Positions 1 through 12,667 of a stretch of DNA of 64,000 bases are shown here, piece by piece (positions within the stretch are counted from its first letter, which is position 1; each line of letters starts with the position of its first letter). The DNA comes from Morella rubra (lineage: Eukaryota; Streptophyta; Magnoliopsida; Fagales; Myricaceae): positions 22,476,280 to 22,540,279 of the forward strand of contig CM025852.1 in assembly GCA_003952965.2 (NCBI GenBank). The letters are read 5' to 3'. The notes below the pieces were generated by a model. The model had not been told where the DNA came from and did no database searches. It saw nothing but the letters and a program-made list of their open reading frames with translations. The position numbers were made by a program, and so were the translations under genes.

Positions 1-308
1 AGAATAATAGATCAAAGATGTTTTCTTGCCTGTACTACTGATAAATGGCAGACATTTTTTTGATGGTGAAGATGTAAGCGATGCTTTACTTGTAGCCTTC
101 TCCACATTGGTTTTAAATGTTTCATCTACTTTGTCAGGCATACGGGCAGCCACCAGTTGCTCCTTGCGACCAAATCCCTTTGTAGAAGTGACCGGAACCT
201 TTGGTTCTGAGGCAGAGAACACAAGAACGACCCCCCCTAAGATGAAAAGTACTATACATAGAGCCTTTAATCAAGACAAGGGCGTAAAATGTGTGTTGCC
301 CCCACGCC

Positions 309-340
<32 letters not shown>

Positions 341-1736
341 AGGGAAGATTTCGAGTCTCAGATGTTCTTCCCATGCATCCCTGTCACAAACATTTTTATT
401 TTTATTTTTTTTACCAGGCTAACTAGGAACGATCCCTAATTGGACTTGCATCAATACCGTGGGCATACATTGTTAACCTGTAACAACTAATGTAAAGCTT
501 CAATGCTCAGAAATGAAAAGTTATCACCTTTAAATCTTTTTGATGCTTGAGGTGCCTGTTTACTAATCATTGAATCCACACCTCCATGCCTAGGAGGCTT
601 CATAAGTCCTGAAGGTTCAAGACCAGGATTTAGATTCACAGTTGAAGTAGACAAATTTTGAGCGGCCATCCTGCATCCAACTGGATTACTTTCCGATGAT
701 GGTGCCATGGAATATGATGGACCAGGTCTCAAGCCAGAATAAGTCCATGAACCACTTCTTTTGTTTGTTGCTGATGATGATAGCTTAATAGCTTCTTCTG
801 TTGAAATGAACTTCACTTTGCCAGTTTCAACAGGCTTTTGCCTTTTAGAAAAAGCCAGCCCCCCTGAACTCAGACCTGCCTTATTCATACTGTCACGGCA
901 GACTTTCTTAGTGCAATCCAATGTCCCAATTCTTGTCGTGCCTTCCTTCCCACAAGCTTCGGGGGAAACTATGCTACCTGGCATACATGATTCACAGACC
1001 CAATCTTCTGGAAACTCGTACAAAAAGACCCGCATGCAATAACTGAATGGCAAACAGGGAAACACATTCAAACAACGATCAATATAGCTCCGATTTTCAC
1101 CTTACATGCCTTGAAGACAAAAAGAAAGAAAGAAAAGAAAAGAAATGTTCACAAATCATAGGAGTCTCTGTTTGCTAGATGGAACTTGGAACAACCATTT
1201 AATGGGAGCTAAATGGAAGAAAGAAAAAAGGAAGGAAAAACGAGAAGAATAAGTTCATAAACATCCAATGTATTAGATCCAATGAACTTACAAGTACAAG
1301 ATTCAATGGTTATTATGGTTCAAGAGATGAAAAGGACAAGAACAAGAGGACCATTCAACTAAGTTATGGTCCACACACACTGCAAGTGGGTCATCAAAGA
1401 CCTGGCTTATCAGTTCCATACGTGAAGAGAACAACACCACCTCATTTAAGGCCTCTTGCTTTCTAGAAATCAAGTGATTGGATATACTTACAATGGGGGA
1501 AATAAAAATTATGCATAATAAGTTTCATGACTGATCATAAGTAGAAGATATTGTTCAGCATCAAATGAGGAAAATAAAGTGCAATAAGTTTTATAGACAT
1601 TCATAACAGAACAGAGAGACAAATGACTAAGCCTAAGAGAATTTTCATACACATGTTCACGAGTTGTATGGCACATAGTGCAAGTAGCTATCATCTGTCG
1701 ATCAGCAACAGCACCACATATGTCACAAGGTTCATC
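1..1736 (-). CDS. PHD-finger protein, 3' part (AIPP2-like family, tentative)
   Basis: Three exons are visible on the minus strand: 1651-1736, 528-1042 and about 1-206, the last running off the left edge. The first two join in frame to make a C4HC3-type PHD finger: CDICG, then CTMC, HVYCMR and WVCESC. The splice after GAACATGT and the acceptor TTCAG fit exactly, and the codon phases agree at both junctions. After the finger comes a Ser/Lys-rich low-complexity region with a KVKFISTEEAIKLSS stretch. PHD fingers of this kind usually read histone tails, so a chromatin role in the nucleus is likely; the resemblance to plant AIPP2-type proteins is from memory. The start codon and upstream exons were not found between 1.7 and 4.2 kb. 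The intron at 207-527 carries a 31-bp C tract. Confidence 0.72.
310..340. repeat. 31-bp C homopolymer
   Basis: An uninterrupted run of C on the plus strand (G on the sense strand of the PHD gene) inside its last visible intron. Runs of this length are unstable and often mis-sized by sequencing, so the true length is uncertain. Confidence 0.95.
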
Positions 1737-3624
1737 CTGCCAAGTGGAAGAATATTACATGAATATGCCAACAAAACAAAACTTTGCCATTCTCGTACCA
1801 GGTGCATGAGTTGTATTTAGCTTGCAGAATGAACTATTCTTAAATGTTGTTCCTCGAGGGACTAAGTACAAGTTTAATAGTGCCAAACATCAAACATTAT
1901 AATAGTAAGTTTGTTTACGTAAAGGGACCCATCAACAGGAAGCAAGACAATTCCTTTCTTTATGCTTACATGTGCACAATTATTTAATAATTGAACTAAG
2001 CATGTCTCAAACAGAGTCCTAGCAATCATAGTATAAGTTCACTGACATTCCCGTCAAAAAAAAAATTTAAGCACAAGTTCAGACGCTTTGATGGTCTTTC
2101 AACTAGTATGTTCAATTAGCCGCTCAAATGGCAATGGAAGCACCCAATCTATTATAGTATACATGTTACCTTATATATCAGTTACTTGACTTTTTTCAGT
2201 AATGTAAGATGTCCTGAAAAATATTCTACATTCAAATTCATTTAAAAGAAAACAGATTACAGGAAAAAAAACAACTATATCACAAAGTTTCTGAATCAAA
2301 TAGAACAACAAGCTATGTCAATCAAACAATGCCATGGAATCAACAGCATATTTATACTGCATTATGAAACCATCTTAAGATGTATTCCTCACAATAAAAT
2401 ACTGATTTATAAATTGAAACTAAATTGAGGCTCAAAGGTTCCTCATCTCTCTAGTGGGGGATTAAATACGGTGAACTCCGGGGCACTTAACACGTGCAGT
2501 CTATTATTTTTCTCTGGGAAGTTCTACTTTATTTAGAATCCATGCTACTTAAGAAAATTTTCCTTTTGGGGGGAAAATCTTTTTTCTGTTAGAGAAGACT
2601 AACAAAATTTTATATCAAAAATCAACTCTCAAGTGTAGAGGGGCGCAAATCTACAAAAGGACGTAATACTCTTAACTCAAGAATAATTTGCTATTATCAT
2701 ATAAAAAAAAGAATGAAATATAAGTTGAAAAGAGGCAAGGTTGTAATTTTGATATTCTTTTGTTGCCAGTATAAAGCAGGAGATTTTTTTTTTTTTTTTT
2801 GGTGAAGTTGGTCAATCGAGCTCGCTCTTTAATACGTAGAAGAACAGTGTATTGCGAAGGAAATGTTTTTTTCATTTACCACTGATTCAGCGTCCAATTA
2901 GTTAATGGTTAAATGCTCTTTTCATTCTCCCACAATGTTTGGATGCATGTTTGGTGGTAGCGAGGTCAAACAGTAGGTCCAGCTAAATCGAGAGAGAGAA
3001 CACCTGAGGGTCTCCTCCATTCAGGCCTCTCTTGATCAGGTCTCAGGAGAGGACAGGGTAGACCAACCCACTCCGTACCTTTTCTTAGTTCATCAACATT
3101 TGGTAGAAGTTCTTAAGTGTCCTCAAATTCTCAACTTCTTATACTCTAACTGTAACGAATAATCCCCATGAGATTGGATGTTTCCTCTAGCTTCACTCAA
3201 AAACTCTAGTAGCCTTTTATCCTCAAAAGAAGTATAGACCAAGAAGAAAACTGATTCAGTAGATCCCCGGACAAGTTGTGAGTGCCAGTATCTAGGAACT
3301 ACAAGAACTTTGATCTAAAATACCGATAACAAAACAAATAAAAACATAAAAACCAAGCAGACGAAATGTGCAACACGAAAACTGAAACGGGAAAAGAGCA
3401 AATATACATGGTAAAAATCGAGGGGGGGGAGCAAAGCCTCTATTAGTACGTAGATTAAAGGCAAAAAGAAAACTGAATAAACCCAACAACTAAAAGCCGA
3501 AAAAAAAAAAATCGAAATGCAACATTCTATATTATACTCCAATAACATTTTTAAAAGGTGATGCGCATGGATAAAATTTTCTGGAGCAGCGCGGGTTCCC
3601 TCAATGAAGCCAAGAAGATAACAT

Positions 3625-3655
<31 letters not shown>

Positions 3656-4160
3656 GCACATGTAAACCCACTTCAGAGTTCAGATACATTAACTCTCTAC
3701 TTTATAGACAAACAGAAAATGAATATATCGATCGAAACATAAATTAGTTGACAGAATAGCAACTGTTCACGCATCACAACATAGTAGTACTTGAAAAAAG
3801 TAGAATAAAAAACTCAACACTCTTAGAGGGCAAAAAACAAAGCCCACTTCAACCCTGTACCATTAAACAATAGTGGGGACAGCAGAGACAAGAGTGCAGA
3901 CAACAGAGAATGGAGAGAACTAAACAAAGGCAGATATTTTTTTTTTTCAAGTTTTCGTTTTTATTTTACCGAGTTTGTGCGCTCCCCAGGCGCTTGCATT
4001 GTTGCTGATATTCTTCTGTATACACCGTTTCCGTAGTTTGGCTCCTTTCTTCTTCTTGGAGAAAGCGAAAAGTCTATTCGTGGGGCAGTTTTGTTGGGGA
4101 AGGCTCCACAGGAAACTGAAAGAGGAGGGCGGTGCAGAGAATGTGCCGCGTGCATTCTAT
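1737..4160. other. Upstream part of the PHD gene, exons not resolved
   Basis: This stretch should hold the 5' part of the minus-strand PHD gene, because the exon at 1651-1736 is preceded by a good acceptor. I see no further convincing coding exon. A CT/GA microsatellite lies at about 3628-3655 and T- or A-rich runs at 2782-2801 and 3500-3511. An ATG directly followed by a GTACAG donor sits near 3863-3869 on the minus strand and could be a minimal first coding exon, but this is weak. Confidence 0.35.
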
Positions 4161-7081
4161 TGTGAGAGGAGTGGGGAGGACAGAGGGGCGGTGGGTGGGG
4201 GGATCTACAGTGTGAGGCCCTTTATGTTTGGTTATTGTGAGGACTCACGGCCCAGAAAAAACAAACAAACGAACGAAGATAAAACAAAAAGATCTGATTG
4301 GTGAAGTACGCGACTCACAGTTTTTTCGGTACTCTGTATTGGGTCCCACGAACCACATGCATCTGTGCGCCACGTCACATGGTTTTATTTGCATAAATTT
4401 ACATAATTAAGGATGTATTAAGCCAGCCTTATTGAAAATAATAAATATACAGACATCAGAAAAAAGGAGAACAAAAAATTGGTCATCTATGTTTTTATTT
4501 TTTCTCTCAAGTGAGTTCTATTAAGGCTAAGCTTAACTTATTTATTTATTTGCTATTTGAGTTAATGGTAAGAAGTAATTAATCCATCACCTAAAGATGA
4601 TCAAAAGTAAAGCATTGTAATATGTTAATGATGTCGTATCATATTCGCGAAAAAACTTCACTTATTTTGAAAATTTTACGAGAATTTAAATATTAATCAT
4701 AAATGAAATATATAAGATTGATTAATGGTCTAGAAATATGGTGCTATAAGTTTGATCTATTTTTGCTAAGACGGTTTTAGATAATTTCCATTGACAAAAA
4801 AAATGAAACACAATAAGCAACTTAATAAATCACACAATATCTATATGCAACTCCGAGTCCAATTTCAAATTTGGGGTTAGTAAAACGACACTGTATTATT
4901 TAAAAGAAAAAATAAAAATTTTGAAATATTAGTTGGAGTCGAATTTGGGTTGATAGACTCCAAATCCAACTCCGACTATGAATTGAAGCAAAAAAAATTC
5001 GAAGGCTTTCGACTTCAATCAACCCGACTATATTGGAATCAAAGTTGGTTTTGGGGTCACTTTGCACAACCCCAATTGAATGAATATGAAATTGAAATCA
5101 TGATAATCACTAATTTGTTCTTTAAATTTGATAATTTAATTTGAATAGAGATAAATACAAGTATGAGCCCTACAATATTTAATATTATTCATAATAATTT
5201 CCTGACAATCTGAGCTGTACAACATTAAATATATGTTATATTTTTTTCTCTCCAAATTTAATGTTATTAATTTTTTGTATTACTTATTTTTTAAAAATTA
5301 ATTAATTTATTAATCCTTCTCCAAATGCCGGTTCTCATTTATTTGGCTACTGATAGCCCCCTGGATGATTGGCTGGGATGGGTTGCATGGCATCGCATTT
5401 GCGTACATAATGAGTGATTCTATTGAGTTCTACCCATCGCTTTCTGCAGTTCGCATGGGACCAGAAAAGAGACGACAGAATGAATGGAGAACTCCGACGA
5501 AGTTGGTGGTGTTGGAGGAGAGATTGGGCCACAGAATGAGGTGAAAAAATGACTTATCTGACCCGCTTGCTTCTAGTCTCGTAAAGAATGCTGCTAGACT
5601 TTCTATTTTTGGAAGGTTGGTTGTCTGCTTTAAGACACGCACATTAAAAGAACAACGACAGAATATTTACCATCTTTGGACAAAGCACTTCGCTTTTCCT
5701 GCACTCTAAGCTAGTGGAATTCAGAGTGCAAACTTGAGCTCCACGGAAGGGACCGGTGGAAAAGTCTTGCATTCTCTCTTTTTAGGGGGATGAGACCAAG
5801 CCGACAAAATCCTGCACAGCACGAAACCGTTGCTTGGTTTGATACCAATTTTTTTCTTTTGCCTCTATCCCGTGTCACGAAAGGGAAGGACGAATATCCT
5901 CTGCAATTTCTAGGGTATTGCTGAGGGTACAATTCTCTCAATCTAAGATCTCTGGTTAAAAAAATAAACGGCGTTCATTTATAATATATGCACGTACAAA
6001 TTCTATACTTTTCACAGATTTTAATAAATTTTAATATCTAAAAGATTTTAAAATTTTAAGAATATTCACCTATATTTTCGCAAACAAACGGCACCTCTAC
6101 TCCTTTCGTTTTTTCTTTTTGTCCGAATGAGACAAGATACCAAATTTTGCTTCTTTTTCTAGTTTCTTCGATTTTCTCCGGAGCTAAACGGTTGAAGAGG
6201 AACCAAAATGAAAACAAAAAAGGTGTTGGTTGCGTTCTGGACGATGCCCATGTCTCAGTAGCGTTTTGGTCAGGGTGATTTGTCTGTTTGAGGATAAGAT
6301 ATAACATTTGATGTTCTTCTCTTTTTTTCTTTCATGTTTCTTCAATTTCATGTCATCCAAACAGTGGAAGAGAGACAAAATTTTGAGGCTGAGGCGTTCT
6401 GATAAATGTTGAGGTCGTAATGGCGTTTTGGTTGGTGTAATCTATTTGGATTTTTCTCACTTCTGATTTTGTGATTTAAATAGAGAGCCTTCCTATAGGT
6501 CTTGAAAAAACTCAACGAAATTTTCTTGCAGAAACCTACCTTCCACTCATAGTTATCCAAGCTTCTCGTTTATCAAAAATGTAAGTTGCTCTGTTTATAA
6601 TTCTCAAAAACCTCCTACATTCATGGAGAGTCCCAAAAACTAGAGAACTTATTCGAAAAAGATAAATAACATATAAAGCCTCAGTACATTTTCACTTCCC
6701 CCTGAATAGTGCATCAATGGCACATATATATCAAAAGCGCAAACCTACAGGAAAACAGAGGAGTATATCTCCACAAAATTGAACTAACATGATTGTGGCT
6801 TGCAACTAGGAGACGAAGAACACCACTCAGATGAGAAAAACAAGGGACCAAATAACTCAAAGCAAAAGGTCACAAAGACAACGAACAATGACCATGGTGA
6901 GCAAAGATCTAAGGCAATGGAAAACGAGAGCAGCGAGAATGCAGAGGATGGGAAGAAAGACTTCCATTTTCTGAGAGCTTCAAGGCTCTCCATTGCTTCA
7001 AAAGAATAAAGAATTAAGGGGCGAAAAGGAAGTAAGAAGAAGGAAGTAACGGGGTTAAGAGATTAACGCGTGTTTTTTAAA
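4161..7081. other. Intergenic DNA, no gene recognised
   Basis: AT-rich sequence with scattered open frames that match nothing I know. Two loosely similar blocks of about 170 bp follow each other at 6110-6310 and 6320-6470. An open minus frame at 6784-6993 is hydrophobic and Ser/Phe-rich without family features. Confidence 0.5.
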
Positions 7082-7090
7082 ATTTTTAAA

Positions 7091-7711
7091 GGGAAAATTA
7101 CACAGACCTCACTGGATTTTAGCCTTATATCAAAAGCCTCACTAGATTTTAAAAAAAATCTCAAAGCCCACTAGGTTTCTCATTTTGGTATGAAAACTAA
7201 CTCAAGCCAACTCCGTTACTGGAGATAATGGAGATAATGGAGCCCAGTTCATTTAAGTTAAATGTCAAGACTAAAATCAATCGCTAGTTGCCACGTGTTT
7301 AAATTTTATTGTCTGCTCCATTTAGTCTCTCGTCTGCCATAGCTAAATGTATGGGCTAAAACTAATCACCGGCTACCACGTGTTTAAAATTCTTGTCTGC
7401 TCCATTGGGTTTCCCGTTTGTCACGATGCATGCCATGTCGAAGTTAGTTTTTGTATCGCATGGCATACACATGACAGACGAGAGACCGAATGGAGCAGAC
7501 AAGAAATTTTAAACATGTGGCAGCCAGCGATTGGTTTTAGCCCTGACATTTAACTTAAGTGGACTGGGCTCTATTATCTCCAGTAACGAAGTTGGCTTGA
7601 GTTAGTTTTCATACCAAAATGAGAAACCTAGTGGGCTTTGAGATTTTTTTTAAAACCCAGTAAGGCTTTTGATATTGAGCTAAAACCTAGTGTGCTCCAT
7701 GTAATTTTTCC
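7091..7711. mobile_element. Foldback Mutator-type MITE, copy 1
   Basis: A 621-bp non-autonomous element made of two long inverted arms of about 230-250 bp each. It begins GGGAAAATTAC and ends GTAATTTTTCC. It is bounded by a perfect 9-bp direct repeat, ATTTTTAAA, at 7082-7090 and 7712-7720, the target-site duplication length typical of Mutator-like elements. The loop contains a second partial copy of the arm. No transposase frame is present, so it would have depended on an autonomous relative. Confidence 0.88.
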
Positions 7712-7720
7712 ATTTTTAAA

Positions 7721-7914
7721 CACATATCTTACTTTTCACACGGATTGATGACGTGGCATAATAGCAACTGCTCATTTCAAAACCAACGGTCACGATTAAA
7801 AGAATTGTATCCTCTGCAATACCCTAGAGATTACAGACGATAATCATCCATGAAAGGTAGGCTTCGCAACAGTTATAAGAAACAGAGGAATAAGAGAGTT
7901 ACTGAAAACTAAAA
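7721..7914. other. Spacer between two foldback elements
   Basis: About 190 bp of unique-looking sequence separating the two related elements. No gene feature was seen. Confidence 0.5.
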
Positions 7915-8450
7915 GGGAAAAATTACATAGAGCACACTAGGTTTTAGCCCAATATCAAAAGCCTTACTAGGTTTTAAAAAAAATCTCAAAGCCCACTAAG
8001 TTTCTCATTTTGGTATGAAAACTAACTCAAGCAATTCCCTTACTAGAAATAACAAAGCCTAGTCCACTTAAGTTAAATGTAGGGCTAAAACCAATCGTTG
8101 GCTGCACATGTTTAAAATTCTTTGTCTGCTCCATTCGTCTCTCGTCTGTCGTACACATGTGTCTACCCATTGGAGACACGTGCCAGCCGATTAGTTTTTA
8201 TACATTTATGGTGGCAGACGAGAGACTGAATGGAGCAGATAAGGAATTTTAAACACGTGGCAACAACGATTGGTTTTAGCCTTAACATTTAGCTTAAGTG
8301 GACTATGCTCCATTATCTCCATAACATAATTGACTTGAGTTAGTTTTCATACCAAAATAAAAAAAACTCAGTGGGCTTTGAGATTTTTTTAAAAATCTAG
8401 TGAAGCTTTTGATATGGGGCTAAATCCAGTGAGGTTGGTGTAATTTTCCC
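7915..8450. mobile_element. Foldback Mutator-type MITE, copy 2
   Basis: A 536-bp relative of the element at 7091-7711, in the same structural form: it begins GGGAAAAATTAC and ends GTAATTTTCCC with long inverted arms. Its own perfect 9-bp direct repeat, AAACTAAAA, at 7906-7914 and 8451-8459 shows an independent insertion rather than a tandem copy of the first. It is shorter because the loop lacks the extra arm copy. Confidence 0.88.
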
Positions 8451-8459
8451 AAACTAAAA

Positions 8460-9375
8460 AGTTATGTACAGTCGATTTCCACATAGCGGAGGTGACATAT
8501 TATTGTCGCAACAACTATTTGAATATAATTTTTTTTTTTTGGAAAAATTAATATATGCTGGCATTTGAATATTGAACTTCATCGTCCCACGTATGATTTT
8601 TGGATTGTTTTCCTTGTTTAGATGTGAAAAATATTTATTTCTCGAATTTTTTTATGAAATTAGTATTCGTAGAAAATTGTTGAAATTTATAAAAATGTAT
8701 CGTAATTTTATTAAAAAGTGCTAGAATTATTTTTTTATTTTTATTTTTATCTATCCAAACATGGGAAGACTACTCAATCTCTTTCGCCCACCGGCCCAAA
8801 GGGAAGAGATGGATTCAACCTCTAGTGGGCCGTTCCACAATCAAAACTCTGCGGAATTAACCTCGAGTGGGCCTTCCTCTAGATCAACTCTATTCTCATT
8901 GGGCCCGTCTTTTGTTCTCGTCAGATTTGGACTGCAGCGATATACCGACAATTTATCTTCTTCTTCTTTTTTCCCTAAGTCGAAGACAATTTACCAAGCA
9001 TTTACATTGGTATGGAATCTGGAATTAAATCAGCTCGGACAAAAGAAAATCCGCATACAAATCGCAAAAGAACAAGTATAGTTGGCAGTCTTGAATTTCC
9101 AACCCCACATAAACAGGATTATGATCCTATTTAAATTATTGTTTTAATTGGATCATCTTATTGAGAGAGAGATAAACACAACATTAAGATCTTACAACAT
9201 TTAATTATCGAACATTATGGATTTTACTGCGAGACTCATATATTACATCTATCTCTATCCATATAAATAACTTTCCGTGGCCTAACTCGAAAAAATAAGC
9301 TGATCACTATTTGAGGAAAGGATATTGGCTTCCAAGTAAGGTCTCACGAAAACTACAAGAGCCAATTCAAATTAA
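8460..9375. other. Intergenic DNA, nothing recognised
   Basis: AT-rich spacer. An open plus frame at 8761-9081 (106 codons, Ser/Pro-rich) has no recognisable domain and no gene context. Confidence 0.45.
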
Positions 9376-10405
9376 GGGAAAATAGTATTTTAGTCATTAG
9401 ATTTCAAATTTTCAAATTTTGGTCCTTAAATTTTCATTTTTTGACAAAAAAAGCCATTATGTCAAGGCTCAGTTTGTTTTCTTAACGACACCACTTACTA
9501 GATCAGCATTTTTTCACGTCATTTCTAACTCAGACATGAAAAATGACATTTTAATTATTAGGTTTTACCACTTTTTATTTTTTAGTCCCTATATTTTAAT
9601 TTTTCAAATTTTGTTCCTTACATTTTTAATTTTCTACGAAAGAGCCCTTCCGTATGTTTCCTTCCGTCAAGGCTCTGTCTATTTCCTCAACAATAATGCC
9701 ACTTCAGCAGACAACTCAACATCCCTTCCAACTGACAGTGTTCCACTCCTTCATGCTTTTAGTCCAAAATGTCATTTTTGTCATAAATATAATGCAACAG
9801 TGCAACCTGAAATCCTCGAGATTGGCAACGGCAATTTTCTATCTATCAAGATTTGGGATTCTTACAAAAAGGGAAAAGGAACGAAAATAATAAAGGAGTG
9901 GAACAATGAACATTATACTTTTCAAAAATGATGTCATTTGGGCTAAATGAGTGAAGTGGAATGTGCATCATACTTGTAACAAAAGGGTGTCATTTTGGGC
10001 TAAAGGTGTGAAGGAGTGGAACATTGTCATTTCGAGGGGCTGCTGAGTTGTTTGTTGATGTGGCGCTGCTGTTAAAAAACAGACAGAGCCCTGATGAAGG
10101 GTTATTTTTCAAAAATTGAAAATGTAAGGACCAAAAATTTAAAAATTAAAATCTAAGGACTAAAAAATAAAAAGGTGGTAAAACTTAAAGACTAAAATGT
10201 CATTTTTCCTGTCTGAGTTGGAAATAATATGACAAAATGCTGATCTGACAAATGCTGTTGTTAAGAAAACAAATGGAGTCCTAATGGAGGGGCTTTTTTT
10301 TTTGTCAAAAATTGAGAATTTAAGGACTAAAATTTTAAAAATTAAAATATAGGGACTAAGAAATAAAAGATGCTAAAACTTAAAGGACTAAAAAACTATT
10401 TTTCC
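9376..10405. mobile_element. Large foldback element, Mutator-type termini
   Basis: A 1030-bp inverted-repeat element beginning GGGAAAATAG and ending CTATTTTTCC (9 of 10 positions complementary). The flanks TCAAATTAA (9367-9375) and TAAAATTAA (10406-10414) agree at 8 of 9 positions, as expected for an aged 9-bp target duplication. Each arm is itself a repeated unit: phrases equivalent to 'ttaggactaaaa' and 'aaaattgaaaat' recur twice per arm with a length near 170-200 bp. The open frame at 9419-9931 lies within it and is best read as chance. Confidence 0.75.
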
Positions 10406-10414
10406 TAAAATTAA

Positions 10415-12667
10415 TTGAGATGCCAACGTTGGGCGACGGAAGAGTGTGGTATTTAATGTTCATTTAGTCACTTTCTATTACAAACGAGAGCCAGAGCCAG
10501 TTGCACTCAATTTCTTGTTGGGTTTAGGTCCTTCAATGAAAGTTAACGCTCTCCAACCGACGTGTACTCTGTTAACTGGGTGGTATGTGGGCCAGTGGGT
10601 TTGAATTCTCAGACGGGTCAGAAGTTCGACCGTTGGTAGGGAGAAGAAAGAGCGAGAAAGTAGTTACGCTCACCGAAACGACTCGTAGTTTAGAAAATTC
10701 ATCGAGCAGTAGACGTTTTCAGACCGTCTTTGCAGGACAACCAGAATAGAACAGAATACGTATGTCCTTGGCAGATATGAGAATCGCTCTCTACCGATAT
10801 CAAGACCGAACAAGTGAGAAAAAAAAAAAAAAAGAGAAGTGACAACTCAAAAGCTCACATGCCTGACATGGTCATTTCTCATTTCGTCTTTTTTTTCTAA
10901 GTATGGTCATTTCTCATTTCAAAAGTGAAAAATTACCGTTTAGATAAAAACAAACACCCAAAAGGGATGAATATGTGTTTTTCCCTCCAATTAAAAATAC
11001 TATTACAATTTTAAAATAAGTTCTAAAATTGTTGTTTAGAAGTGAACCAACAAAACAAAGAACAAAAAATTAAATCAAACTCTAATCACATAAAGAGACG
11101 ATATTTTAGCAACGAGATGGAAAACTTTTGAAACATTTTTTAAAAGAAAAATCACTATGGACTATATCAACATCACTTAAAATCCATTAGAAAGAGAAAC
11201 CTTACAAATGGTGATTCAGACATTACAAAACCCCTCTAGCTCTGACAATCTTGATATAATAATCTGTTTCAACACCAAAACTCTGACAGTTCAAACTACT
11301 TTATTACTCTAAAGGCTTCACAATGAAAAATTAGTTTCAAGATGATAGGATGAAAGAATAATCTACTAATTTAGATCTGAAATCTTGAGTTACTTTTCTC
11401 TCTCAAAATAAACAATATATACGAACGGCCTCCTTATGATTATAAATCGATATCTCAAAGTACTTAAAAGATACTTTAAATCTTAAATAGAATAAGACTA
11501 AGCTGATTTTTTTTTTTTAAATCTTTCGCTCGAGCTAAAGTCGAGCGACGGTCAGGTGAACTTTTTTGATAAAGCTTCGCTCGAGCCAGGTAGCAAGAGT
11601 CAAGGCAGAGAGACTAATTTGTGAATTGTCTATTGGGTTCGCTGAAGTCAGAAGGCGAGCAACGATGAGACTAATTTGTGAAGTGTCAACATATAGTTTG
11701 CTCAAGCCAAGAGGTAAGGGACAGGCCAACAAGACTGATCATCACCATTCGCTCGAGCTAGAGGTTGAACCTTAGGCTAGCGAGAACTCGCTGTGATATT
11801 TATATAGAGATCGCTCGACCCTGGAATAGACGACTAGCTTATAGAATCCTTTTCTTGAAACTGTTGAGAAACTCCTTATTCTCTTCATGACCAAACTTAT
11901 ACGACAAAGAATTACAACTCAATTTAACCGTAGAATGACACAGAATTACACCAATACACTTGACAAAAAAAGAAACAACCATTTCCTGTACATAAATGGC
12001 TTCATGCCTCCTACCAACCAAGAAATCCCATCACAGAGCCAAACCAGATAATCTCAAATTCACTCCAACTCTGTCCTTATTTGCCATTACCCATTCCGTT
12101 GCTTCGCGACAACTATTGCCGACGTCAACAGCTCTTAAGAAATGTTATGAAGCGGAACATCTATATGTGGAAGTCGGACGCACTTTACGACGAGGCATCA
12201 GATAATAGACAGCAGGCAACGCGACAAGGGTTTGAAGCAGAAGTACAAATAAGTGAAATAAAACTGAAATAAGCACTCACAATGGTAGTTCAACGAGTTT
12301 TCTCCAGTACTAACTAAGGACACGACGAGCCCATTTCTCATCAAATTAATAAATTACTAACCATTTAGATCTCGATGTACAGAAAAGAGAAAACAAAAGG
12401 TGGAGAGAGAACCCCTCCGTACTTAAGTCCATTAGTCCCACCAGTAACAGCACAATACCACCAAAAGGAATCAAAAGCACATCTTCCTGCAGTAAGTAAG
12501 AGGAGGGAGAAAAAAACAAAACTAGCAAGATTGTCTTTAGATGAACACCTACAGAATAACTACAGAATCACATGCATATCCACCTCAGGGCATTCAAATC
12601 CAGCATCATCATCTCTGACCACCCAACCCCACCACCAGGCCACCACCATGGCAGCTCCTTTTTCTCT
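10415..12667. other. Intergenic DNA downstream of the PDCB-like gene
   Basis: Mostly AT-rich. A repeat with many CGCTCGAGC/TCGAGCG motifs lies at 11520-11830. The part next to 12668 should include the 3' UTR and poly(A) site of the minus-strand X8 gene. No other gene was recognised. Confidence 0.45.
11524..11822. repeat. CGCTCGAG-motif dispersed repeat
   Basis: About 300 bp in which the motifs CGCTCGAGC, TCGAGCGA and close variants recur, together with a duplicated phrase AGACTAATTTGTGAA (near 11609 and 11669). It is GC-richer than its surroundings. Family unknown; it is probably a fragment of a dispersed plant repeat. Confidence 0.5.

Noticed and set aside
26..439. Plus-strand open frame of 137 codons
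   Set aside because: It crosses the C homopolymer and is the reverse of a PHD gene exon and intron; the minus strand gives the consistent protein.
9419..9931. 170-codon open frame as a gene
   Set aside because: It lies wholly inside the foldback element, has no domain and includes repeated arm sequence.
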